From Gemmatimonadota bacterium (GTDB lineage: Bacteria > Gemmatimonadota > Gemmatimonadetes > Longimicrobiales > Longimicrobiaceae), in contig JAHWJJ010000311.1 of NCBI GenBank assembly GCA_019348475.1, positions 1 through 5,728 on the forward strand: a DNA stretch of 5,728 nucleotides, in the 5' to 3' direction. The notes below the pieces were generated by a model that saw only the letters and a list, made by a program, of their open reading frames with translations, searched no databases and was not told where the DNA came from. The position numbers and the translations under genes were made by a program. The stretch's first letter is position 1, and every line of letters starts with the position of its first letter. This document shows, in pieces, positions 1 to 5,220 of the stretch.

Positions 1-197
1 CGGGCGGGGTAGCCCTCGGCCTCCACGGCCTGCGCGATCCGCTGCGGAGTGACCCTGCCCGGATCGTAGGCGACCGTCGCGGCGCCCACCTTTACGTCCC
101 GCACCTGCACCCCGTCAAGGCGCCCCAGCGCATCCTTCACGCTCGCGACGCAGTGCTCACAGCTCATCCCCTCGATGGCGATCGTCGTCTGTTCCAT
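1..197 (-). CDS. Heavy-metal-associated (HMA) domain protein, copper chaperone-like; 3' end off the window
   Basis: Sixty-five residues are visible from an ATG at 197. The metal-binding motif GMSCEHC lies at residues 10-16, the classic GMxCxxC loop of CopZ/Atx1 and of the N-terminal domains of Cu(I) ATPases. It is followed by the usual pattern: SVKDALGRLDGV helix, VKVGAATVAYDP strands, and a second helix ending in AEGYPA. The two cysteines would bind Cu(I) in the cytoplasm and pass it to an exporting ATPase. A stand-alone chaperone normally ends within a few residues of this point, but the frame is still open at base 1. It could therefore be a short CopZ-like chaperone or the first domain of a CopA-type ATPase or similar protein. 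The upstream promoter with a CsoR-like element fits copper control. Confidence 0.85.
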   Translation of the reverse strand, partial: MEQTTIAIEGMSCEHCVASVKDALGRLDGVQVRDVKVGAATVAYDPGRVTPQRIAQAVEAEGYPA

Positions 198-257
198 GGT
201 GTCCCGTCCTCGTCCGGAGTCTCTTATACCCTCTGCCCCTATTGCGGTCGCAGGTGG

Positions 258-286
258 AATATGGATACCCCCATACCCTATGTCAA
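258..286 (-). promoter_or_regulatory. Promoter of the HMA/copper gene with CsoR-like operator in the spacer
   Basis: On the minus strand a perfect -35 TTGACA (286-281) is followed by a 17-bp spacer and a -10 CATATT (263-258, 4/6 match). The start codon lies about 60 nt downstream. The spacer holds TATGGGGGTAT (275-265), a G-run flanked by TAT. As I recall them, CsoR copper-sensor operators of Firmicutes have the form TACCCTACGGGGGTA; the sequence here, TAGGGTATGGGGGTA (280-266), matches it at 11 of 15 positions. The 17-bp element 265-281 is repeated imperfectly at 226-242 (plus strand ATACCC, five bases, then CCCTAT or close to it), inside the transcribed leader. The promoter is seen directly; repression by CsoR is inferred. 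Confidence 0.55.
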
Positions 287-384
287 GGGCTCGCTCGGCG
301 GGCCTCCTGCGGGTGCGGGGCACGGCTGGTCGCGGCGGATGGCGGGGTCACGCGCAAGGGTTGGACCCTCGCGCGCGGCAGAGG

Positions 385-459
385 GGGGACGAGGGGACGA
401 GGAGGGGACAAGGGGACAAGGGGAAAAGGGGACAAGGGGACAAGGGGACAAGGGGACAC
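385..459. repeat. Octamer tandem repeat, GGGGACAA-type, with G-quadruplex potential
   Basis: Nine units are visible. Two GGGGACGA units (385-400) are followed by a 3-bp GGA interruption (401-403) and seven units in exact 8-bp register, with G4 runs starting at 404, 412, 420, 428, 436, 444 and 452. Linkers are ACAA except AAAA at 424-427 and ACAC in the last unit. All guanines are on the plus strand. Four-G runs with four-base loops meet the usual rule for intramolecular G-quadruplexes several times over. The array lies between two divergent promoters, more than 95 bp from the nearer one. Similar heptamer-to-octamer arrays are known in some cyanobacteria; a relation to those is not shown. Confidence 0.9.
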
Positions 460-577
460 CTGCCGGGGACCTGGACCGGGTGCGGCAGTACGCGTGCGAG
501 CGGTGCGGCTTCAATCGGCACACGCCGGTTCGCCGCAATACGAGCCCCGGCTGCCCCGCGGCGCCGGGAGTCGCTGC

Positions 578-606
578 TTGCCACGAGCGGGCCGGGGCGA
601 GATCAT
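578..606 (+). promoter_or_regulatory. Candidate promoter of the DAC-like gene
   Basis: TTGCCA (578-583, 5/6 match to the -35 consensus), an exact 17-bp spacer, and GATCAT (601-606, 4/6 match to the -10). The start point would be near 613, about 50 nt ahead of the ATG at 662. This is the best-spaced candidate upstream of that gene, but weak matches are frequent and the lineage's sigma-factor preference is unknown. Confidence 0.4.
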
Positions 607-617
607 CAACACGAACG

Positions 618-639
618 GGCTGCCGCTGAAACGGCAGCC
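618..639 (+). other. Short inverted repeat in the leader of the DAC-like gene
   Basis: A perfect 8-bp stem, GGCTGCCG (618-625) with CGGCAGCC (632-639), closes a 6-base CTGAAA loop. A G-U pair can extend it at 617/640. With the predicted start point near 613, it would sit at the very 5' end of the mRNA, 14 bases before the AAGGAAG ribosome site. No U-tract follows, so it is not a classic terminator. A 5' stability element or protein-binding site is possible. Confidence 0.5.
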
Positions 640-661
640 TTCGCACAGCAGAAAAGGAAGA

Positions 662-1795
662 ATGCAGCCCGGGTACCCGGCGGCGCGGATCGTCGCCCCC
701 ACGGTCGCGGAGCACCTGGCGGCCCACCTGCACGCGGCGCGGCAGCGCGGCAGCAGCGACTTTGCCCCGGAGCCGGACGCGGAGCGCATCGAGCGGCTGA
801 TCGACGCCGCGTTCTGGGCCAGCCTGCAGCGCGAAGAGGGGCACGCGCCAATGATCTCGCTCGCGTTCGTGCCGCCGGAAGCGACATCGCAGACGATGGT
901 GTTCGCGCGCTCGCTGCCGCTGGGGCCGCGCACGCTGTCCAAACTGGCGCCGGCGGTGGAGCGCCCGGGAATTCACCTGGGCGTGTGGCCGGACGCCGGC
1001 GCGCTGCGCGTGTGGGGCACGGCTCGCTCCGTCCCCGGGCTGACGTTCGTCATCGAGGTGGTGGAGCCGGGGCTGGTGGTGCTCAAGTACCGGCGCGGCG
1101 ACGAGCTGGACAAGTACGGCACCATCGCCGTGCTGCAGGGCGACCAGGTGCAGGTGGTGGATGAGAACGCGGCAAGCCTCCCCGACTGCCCCGACCTGCT
1201 CTCGTCGCTGCTGGGCTTCGACGCGCCCGTCCCCGCGGCGGGGCCTACGGGCGTGCTGATCCAGCTGGCGGTGTCCATGCGCGCGCACGGGCGCGGCGGA
1301 TCGCTGCTGCTGGTGCCGGCGGGGTCGGATGCCTGGCAGGCGTCGGCGTCGCAGCCCATCCCCTACCGCGTGGCGCCCTTCGCCGGCCTGGCCGACCTGC
1401 TGCGCGCGGAAGAGGAAGAGCAGTCGCGCCCCGCGTGGCGCGAGGCGCTGCGCCGTGCCGTGGACGCCGTCGCGGGGCTGACGGCGGTGGACGGCGCCAC
1501 CGTGCTCGACGACCGCCACGAACTGCTCGCCTTCGGCGTAAAGCTGGTGGTCAAGCACGGGGGCGAGCGGGTGGAGCAGATCGCGCTTACGGCGCCGGTG
1601 GTGGGGAACGTGGCCGAGGTGGTGGACCCGTCGCGGCTGGGCGGCACGCGCCACCTGTCCGCCGCGCAGTTCGTGCACGACCAGCGCGACGCCCTGGCCC
1701 TGGTCGCCTCGCAGGACGGCCGCTTTACCGTCTTCGCCTGGTCGCCCTGCGAGAACCTGGTCCACGCCCACCGCGTCGAAACGCTGCTGATGTGA
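662..1795 (+). CDS. DACNV-like sensor plus diadenylate-cyclase (DisA/CdaA)-like protein
   Basis: This is a 377-residue soluble protein with no signal peptide or membrane segment. The ATG at 662 is chosen because AAGGAAG precedes it and upstream codons run through the G-tract array. Residues 1 to about 240 match what I recall of the DACNV sensor region (for example AFWASLQREEG at 50-60). The C-terminal part (about 262-377) resembles the DAC domain that makes cyclic di-AMP from two ATP. DGA is at 277-279, followed by VLDDRHELLAFGVKL, then GTRHLSAA at 328-335 and ALALVASQDGRFTVFA at 344-358, in the order and spacing of DGA, GTRHRAA and the SEE strand of DisA/CdaA. Two active-site positions differ: the RHR motif reads RHL (Leu332), and the acidic residue of SEE is Asp352. 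Activity is therefore uncertain; it may be a weak enzyme or a nucleotide-binding sensor. The family assignment is from motif memory. Confidence 0.72.
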   Translation: MQPGYPAARIVAPTVAEHLAAHLHAARQRGSSDFAPEPDAERIERLIDAAFWASLQREEGHAPMISLAFVPPEATSQTMVFARSLPLGPRTLSKLAPAVERPGIHLGVWPDAGALRVWGTARSVPGLTFVIEVVEPGLVVLKYRRGDELDKYGTIAVLQGDQVQVVDENAASLPDCPDLLSSLLGFDAPVPAAGPTGVLIQLAVSMRAHGRGGSLLLVPAGSDAWQASASQPIPYRVAPFAGLADLLRAEEEEQSRPAWREALRRAVDAVAGLTAVDGATVLDDRHELLAFGVKLVVKHGGERVEQIALTAPVVGNVAEVVDPSRLGGTRHLSAAQFVHDQRDALALVASQDGRFTVFAWSPCENLVHAHRVETLLM

Positions 1796-1869
1796 GCCAA
1801 CGGCAGCCTCTCCCGTGCACCCGAGACAGCGGGTTCATCCATCAGACCGTCGCCGAGGAGAAAAGGGAA

Positions 1870-1898
1870 GGACGCAGAGGATCTCTTCCTCCGCGTCC
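1870..1898. terminator. Hairpin between convergent DAC-like and RES genes
   Basis: A 12-bp stem pairs 1870-1881 with 1887-1898, with a single A-C mismatch (1876/1892) and a 5-base loop. On the minus strand it is followed by CTTCCCTTTTCTCC, a pyrimidine tract with four T. It thus looks like a terminator for the leftward toxin-antitoxin operon. In the plus direction there is no T-tract. It shares GGACGC and GCGTCC arm sequences with the larger hairpin at 5141-5201. Confidence 0.5.
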
Positions 1899-1938
1899 CA
1901 TGCCCGTTCGTCAGCGCCGGCAGCGAACACCAGGTGCG

Positions 1939-2573
1939 CTACGGGAGCCTCTGCGCGTAGGTCCCGCTCTCATCGATCAGCACCACGCCTCCCCCGAGCG
2001 CGGCAAGATGGCCGGTGAAGACGACCAGGTTCTGCACTCCCTCGTGGCGATACGACGGATACCGAAGCGCCAGGACCGTCCCCGTTCCGCACGCTGCCTC
2101 TCCCAGCGCCTGCGTCGCCGGCAGGTCTTCGCGCCCCAGCCTGTGGCGCTCCTGGGCGCGCAGCCACGGCGCCTTTAGCTCCGAGTCCGACGTGCCGAGC
2201 GCGCGCTGTACCTCCCCGTCGCACAGGTCCAGCACGGCCGGAAGGCTGACGTCGGCCGCGAAAACCAGAAGCGGGTCGCGGGCAGTTCCCGGCTGCACGC
2301 TCCGGTCGGCGCCGAAAACGACCGCCTCCACTTCCGCCAGCGCGTCGCCCCGTCGGGAGCCAGGTACAGCGCGCTGCCACCGCCGATCCGGGTGTAGCGG
2401 GCCCCGCTGATGGGCGGCCCGCCCGGCCAGAGCGGCTGAGGCGGGCTTCCCGTGGGGGAGCCCGGCGGCGCGCTGCGCAGGTACCGGATGGGAACCGTGC
2501 GCCAGAACGTTCCGGTGATCGTGATCCGGGGCAGCAGGGCGAGCGCGCCGGGTAGCTCCGACGCCTGGATCAC
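1939..2573 (-). pseudogene. RES-domain toxin (NAD+-degrading family), interrupted by a one-base frameshift
   Basis: The first start after the antitoxin stop is GTG at 2573. Frame one gives residues 1-75: FWRTVPIRYL at 23-32, then SGARYTRIGGGSALYLAPDG at 56-75, matching the RES core (WR, GGRWN-like, YLS/YLA). The match then ends. It resumes in the -1 frame as DALAEVEAVVFGAD and runs to TAG at 1939, including TQALGEA, the RYPSYR serine segment, GVQNLVVFTGHL and VVLIDESGTYAQRLP. One missing base in the G run complementary to 2348-2351 (four where five would fit) joins both halves into about 211 residues, a normal RES length. RES toxins degrade NAD+ or ADP-ribosylate targets and are neutralised by a DUF2384 antitoxin, which lies 21 bp upstream. 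As read, the product is truncated at 132 residues with a scrambled tail. It is either a real inactivation or a sequencing error. Confidence 0.8.
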
Positions 2574-2594
2574 GGCATCCCGGGCACGCGGCCG

Positions 2595-3452
2595 TCAGCC
2601 GGGGATGCCGGCCCGCGCGTTTTCGAGGAGCGTCTCGACGGCGCCTGCTTCCCCGGCGAGCATGACGGAGAGCGGGCTGTCGTTCTCGAGTTCATGAAGC
2701 GGGCGGTTCAGCCACATGAGGACTGCTTCCCGGGTCCCGAACGCCGCGTCGGCCAGTTCCAGAATGCGGGCGATGGGCGCGATCGCGTCCTGCAGGCGCG
2801 CCGCATCCGGCGTCTTGTGCACCCGGCCGTAGGGAAGCTGCATTGCGTCGGCGAGCTGCCGAAGAGAAACGCCAAGGTAGTCGGCCACCAGGCGCGCATC
2901 AATCCGCCCCGACCTGCCATTGCGCAGCTCGGGCAGCGGCACGTTCAACACGCCGGGCCCGGAGCGCCGGGCGTACGTTCCCTTTCGCAGCGCGGCCGGG
3001 GATCCGGCGGATGGCGTGCGCGGCGAGGACGCGTTTGCGTATGCCTCCAGCATCTGGATGCGCCGCCGAAAGATCTTGGGGGTGACGGTGCTGTCGATCA
3101 CGTCCGTGGCGCCGGAATCCAGGGCCTTGTCGGCCTCGTCGCCCCCGGCCGGTACGGCCACCAGGATGGGGGTTTCGGGGGCGCGCTCCGAAAGCTGGTG
3201 GACCGCGTCCAGCCAGTACCGGGGCGCACCGGCGACCGCGCTTGACTGCGGGCGCGCCCGGCTCCGGCGCTCCGCCCTGGCGGCGTCGGGCGAAACGTGG
3301 TACACGATGATGTCCACCCCCAGGAGCACGGTGGGCCCGACCTGTCGCCGCACCTGGACGTCGTAGTCCAGATCCTCCAGGTACTCACGGAACTGTTCGC
3401 CGAATCGTTCGTCGGCCGTCACGACTTCGGCGCGCCTGGTTGCCGTCGTCAC
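2595..3452 (-). CDS. Xre/MbcA/ParS-type antitoxin with an N-terminal pseudo-receiver domain
   Basis: This 285-residue protein has three parts. Residues 8 to about 138 follow a response-regulator receiver pattern: EVVTADERF, YLEDLDYDV, VDIIVYHVSP, TPILVAV, LDSGATDVI, then a helix FRRRIQMLEAY. The phosphoacceptor position in VDIIVYH is His52, and the KP motif reads STVTP, so aspartate phosphorylation is unlikely. After a basic linker, about 184-222 (RIDARLVADYLGVSLRQLAD onward) is an Xre-like helix-turn-helix. Residues 233-285 (AFGTREAVLMWLNRPLHEL, PLSVMLAGEAGAVETLL) are the MbcA/ParS/DUF2384 toxin-binding domain. Ordinary members are roughly half this length, without the first domain. The start is GTG 3452, since GGAGGTGA at 3462-3455 is a perfect anti-SD match; GTG 3458 is in frame but lies inside it. 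The RES toxin follows 21 bp downstream. It probably binds and blocks that toxin and represses its own promoter. Confidence 0.85.
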   Translation of the reverse strand: MTTATRRAEVVTADERFGEQFREYLEDLDYDVQVRRQVGPTVLLGVDIIVYHVSPDAARAERRSRARPQSSAVAGAPRYWLDAVHQLSERAPETPILVAVPAGGDEADKALDSGATDVIDSTVTPKIFRRRIQMLEAYANASSPRTPSAGSPAALRKGTYARRSGPGVLNVPLPELRNGRSGRIDARLVADYLGVSLRQLADAMQLPYGRVHKTPDAARLQDAIAPIARILELADAAFGTREAVLMWLNRPLHELENDSPLSVMLAGEAGAVETLLENARAGIPG

Positions 3453-3454
3453 GC

Positions 3455-3462
3455 TCACCTCC
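3455..3462 (-). promoter_or_regulatory. Perfect Shine-Dalgarno that sets the antitoxin start
   Basis: GGAGGTGA on the minus strand is fully complementary to the 16S rRNA 3' tail. The core GGAGG lies five bases from GTG 3452. The alternative in-frame GTG at 3458 overlaps this core and cannot use it, so the shorter reading is preferred. The strong site fits antitoxins, which are usually made in excess over the toxin; the toxin GTG at 2573 has only a weak site. Confidence 0.7.
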
Positions 3463-3471
3463 CCGGCGTAA

Positions 3472-3486
3472 TCAACTCAGAATCGA
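3472..3486 (-). promoter_or_regulatory. Imperfect palindrome, possible antitoxin operator
   Basis: TCGATTC T GAGTTGA: two 7-base arms around one central base, with 5 of 7 positions symmetric. It lies between the predicted start point (about 3485) and the ribosome site, where an autorepressing Xre antitoxin would commonly bind. The same strand also has GATTATACG (3495-3487) and GATTACG (3473-3467), a loose direct repeat two helical turns apart. Both signals are modest. Confidence 0.3.
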
Positions 3487-3491
3487 CGTAT

Positions 3492-3519
3492 AATCTACCC
3501 GTTCTCGAATGCTATGCAA
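3492..3519 (-). promoter_or_regulatory. Candidate promoter of the antitoxin-toxin operon
   Basis: TTGCAT (3519-3514), a 16-bp spacer and TAGATT (3497-3492, 4/6 match to the -10) lie in the most AT-rich patch near this gene. The start point would be near 3485, giving a leader of about 33 nt. The patch lies in the 107-bp gap after the hydrolase gene, and no clear terminator is seen in that gap, so some read-through from the hydrolase is possible. Confidence 0.42.
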
Positions 3520-3559
3520 GCCACATGCTCGCGACCTCGCTCAGGATCCCGCGCCGCTA

Positions 3560-4249
3560 TCAGCCCGAAGCGCGGCAGACCTCTTCCACCCACTCGACCG
3601 TAGCGTCGCCGGCTTCGTCCAGCACCTGCGCGTCGGTGCGGCCGGAGGACTTGAGGACGTGAAAGCTGTGGTCGGCGCCCTCCAGCCAGTGCATCCGCCA
3701 GTGCGTGTTCACCGTCTGCAGCGCGCGCTCCATCAGGTCGCGCCGGCACAGCTCGTCGCGCGTGCCGTTGAAGCAGAGGACGGGGACGGTGATCCGGGGC
3801 AGGTGCGCGTCCCGCAGCTTATCCGGCTGCCCCGCCGCGTGGAGCGGGTACGCCAGCAGAAGCAGCCCGTCGCACGCAAACCCCTCGGCGGCGAGCATGG
3901 ATGCCGCCCGGCCGCCCATCGACCGGCCGCCGATGATCAGCAGGTCCGGCCGCAGCTCCTCGCGGATGCGCGCGGCAACGGCGGAGATCGTCTCCATCAG
4001 CCGCGGCATGGGATCGGGGCGGCCGGAGCCCTTCTCCCGGTACGGGAAGTTGAAGCGCACCACGTCGATCCCCCGCGCGCGGATCGCCTCCGCCACGGCC
4101 AGCATCCCCCTGTCGCCCATGTGCCCGCCCGCCCCGTGCGCGCAGGCGAAGACGATGCGCCGATCCGCCGCCCGGGCGGCGTCGTGTACGGCGCTCGTCT
4201 CCTGGTCCCCCACCCGCACGCGCCACGTAGCGCCTGCCGACTCCGCCAC
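3560..4249 (-). CDS. Alpha/beta hydrolase of the KANL3/Tex30-like family
   Basis: This is a 229-residue cytosolic protein. GTG at 4249 is chosen because GGAGG lies six bases upstream and the sequence further out is unlike the family. It shows an oxyanion-type AHGAGG (37-42), the segment VVRFNFPYREKGSGRPDP (63-80), the nucleophile elbow GGRSMGG with Ser110, the acid in FNGTRDELC (Asp165), and the histidine in GADHSFH (His194). These form a complete Ser-Asp-His triad in the right order, and AYPLHAAGQPDKLRD is also typical of this dienelactone-hydrolase-like subgroup. The substrate is unknown; esterase or hydrolase activity is the safe statement. It diverges from the FMN reductase-like gene and precedes the antitoxin operon on the same strand by 107 bp. 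I see no functional tie to either neighbour. Confidence 0.85.
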   Translation of the reverse strand: MAESAGATWRVRVGDQETSAVHDAARAADRRIVFACAHGAGGHMGDRGMLAVAEAIRARGIDVVRFNFPYREKGSGRPDPMPRLMETISAVAARIREELRPDLLIIGGRSMGGRAASMLAAEGFACDGLLLLAYPLHAAGQPDKLRDAHLPRITVPVLCFNGTRDELCRRDLMERALQTVNTHWRMHWLEGADHSFHVLKSSGRTDAQVLDEAGDATVEWVEEVCRASG

Positions 4250-4295
4250 GGTCCGCCTCCGTCCCGGTTGATGCCGCGCCTTCGCCTCTCCCCAA

Positions 4296-4324
4296 GTGAT
4301 AACCCGCCCGCGGGCGCCGTGCAA
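4296..4324 (-). promoter_or_regulatory. Candidate promoter of the hydrolase gene
   Basis: On the minus strand TTGCAC (4324-4319), a 17-bp spacer and TATCAC (4301-4296, 4/6 match to the -10) lie about 45 bp before the GTG start. The 163-bp spacer 4250-4412 is otherwise GC-rich, and I find no convincing plus-strand promoter for the reductase in it. Confidence 0.32.
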
Positions 4325-4412
4325 CGCGCTGGCCGAATCCATGCACGGCGGAGGGCGGCGCGGCGGGCGTGTCGCCGCGCATCGACGACGACGGATCCCT
4401 GCGGAGGAGACG

Positions 4413-5081
4413 ATGGCGGACGCGCGGCGTGAAGTGCGCTTCCTGGTGCTGGGGGCGTCGCTGGGGAGCAAATCGCTGAACAACCGGCTGGCGGAGCTGG
4501 CGGCGCGGGTGGTGGAGCAGAAGGGCGGCACCGCGGAGCGCGCGCGGATCGCGGACTTCGACTGCCCGTTCTACGACAGCGACCTGGACGCGGAAACCGG
4601 GCCGCCGGTGGGGGCGCGCGCGTTCTGCGACCGGCTGAAGTCCGCGGACGCGCTGATCGTCGCCTCGCCCGAGTACAACGCGTCCATGCCGGGCGCCATC
4701 AAAAACCTGATCGACTGGGTGTCGCGCTTTCGCCCGCAGCCCTTCAACGGAAAGCAGGCGCTGCTGCTCTCCGCGTCGCCGTCCATGGTGGGCGCCAACC
4801 GCGGGCTGTGGGCGCTGCGGGTGCCGCTGGAGCACCTGGGGATGCGCGTGTACCCCGACATGTTCTCGCTGGCGCAGGCGCACCAGGCGTTCGACGACGG
4901 CGGCGGCCTGGCGAACGAAACGCTGCGGCAGCGCTTCGAAAGCACCATCGACTGCTTCATGGACCTGGTGGAGGCCGCCACGCACTACCCCAGGCTTCAG
5001 AAGCAGTGGGTGGAGTTCCTGGGCGAGCACCCCGACGCCGCCACCGACCGCGTGGAGACGGCGGACGCCGAGGCGGCCTGA
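4413..5081 (+). CDS. NADPH-dependent FMN reductase-like flavoprotein
   Basis: This is a 222-residue cytosolic protein with a flavodoxin-like fold. ATG at 4413 is chosen for the GGAGGAG site (4403-4409) just upstream. The N-terminal strand and phosphate loop VLGASLGSKSLNNRLA (12-27) bind the FMN phosphate. SPEYNASMPGAIKNLIDWVSR (85-105) is the family hallmark around the flavin ring. LLLSASPSMVGANRGLWALR and LEHLGMRVYP complete the core. Members of this family (PF03358) reduce FMN, quinones, azo dyes or chromate with NAD(P)H; the physiological substrate cannot be told from sequence. The last 60 or so residues (HQAFDDGG to the end) extend past the usual 180-190 residue length, with a helix and an acidic Ala/Glu tail. 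The gene ends 60 bp before the large inverted repeat. Confidence 0.88.
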   Translation: MADARREVRFLVLGASLGSKSLNNRLAELAARVVEQKGGTAERARIADFDCPFYDSDLDAETGPPVGARAFCDRLKSADALIVASPEYNASMPGAIKNLIDWVSRFRPQPFNGKQALLLSASPSMVGANRGLWALRVPLEHLGMRVYPDMFSLAQAHQAFDDGGGLANETLRQRFESTIDCFMDLVEAATHYPRLQKQWVEFLGEHPDAATDRVETADAEAA

Positions 5082-5140
5082 GGTCATGAGGATCAGCAAC
5101 CGGTAAATCCACCACCATACAAAAGAATCGTGTGGACGAC

Positions 5141-5201
5141 GGAGGGAGAAAAAAGAGGACGCGGATGCAAGCTGCATCCGCGTCCTCTTCTTTCTCCCTC
5201 C
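5141..5201. terminator. Large 29-bp inverted repeat, bidirectional terminator
   Basis: The arms 5141-5169 and 5173-5201 pair at 28 of 29 positions (only A5152/C5190 mismatched) around a 3-base AGC loop. The core is a perfect 15-bp stem, GAGGACGCGGATGCA with its complement. On the plus strand the core is followed by TTCTTTCT, and on the minus strand by TTTTTT (5154-5149). That is the layout of a terminator working in both directions, and it sits between two convergent genes (reductase and Ala/Pro-rich protein). The length well exceeds an ordinary terminator stem. Confidence 0.8.
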
Positions 5202-5220
5202 CGCGTCTACGCGTGAACCG

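Larger units (their letters stand above)
198..661. other. Divergent intergenic region between the HMA gene and the DAC-like gene
   Basis: This 464-bp stretch lies between two divergent starts. From left to right it holds the HMA gene leader, its promoter with the CsoR-like element, a G-tract tandem array, about 115 bp of GC-rich sequence in which I see nothing definite (461-577), a candidate plus-strand promoter, a short leader hairpin and a ribosome site. Reading frames cross the region, but their peptides are low complexity over the G-tract array and have no recognisable domain, so I call no gene here. Confidence 0.7.

Noticed and set aside
385..459. CRISPR-like array
   Set aside because: Units are 8 bp with 4-base linkers and no unique spacers; it is a simple tandem repeat.
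460..629. Small zinc-ribbon-like peptide with a CxxC pair (YACERCGF)
   Set aside because: The frame has low-complexity repeat upstream, no ribosome site and no further domain match; a chance CxxC is likely.
242..661. Upstream extension of the DAC-like reading frame to 242
   Set aside because: The added residues run through the G-tract repeats and are low complexity; a ribosome site and family-like N-terminus appear only at ATG 662.
278..1771. Long minus-strand reading frame opposite the DAC-like gene
   Set aside because: Composition is His/Arg-rich with no recognisable domain, as expected from the antisense of a GC-rich gene; the plus-strand frame carries the DAC motifs.
2346..2354. Programmed -1 ribosomal frameshift making full-length RES
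   Set aside because: The site C GGG GCG is not a slippery heptamer, and GGG would have to re-pair with CGG. A lost G or an error in the G run is simpler.
4250..4531. Longer N-terminus for the hydrolase
   Set aside because: The extra residues overlap the divergent reductase gene and its ribosome site, and GGAGG is correctly placed for GTG 4249.
3819..5177. Long minus-strand reading frame across the hydrolase and reductase region
   Set aside because: It overlaps two genes with clear family motifs in other frames and has no domain of its own.
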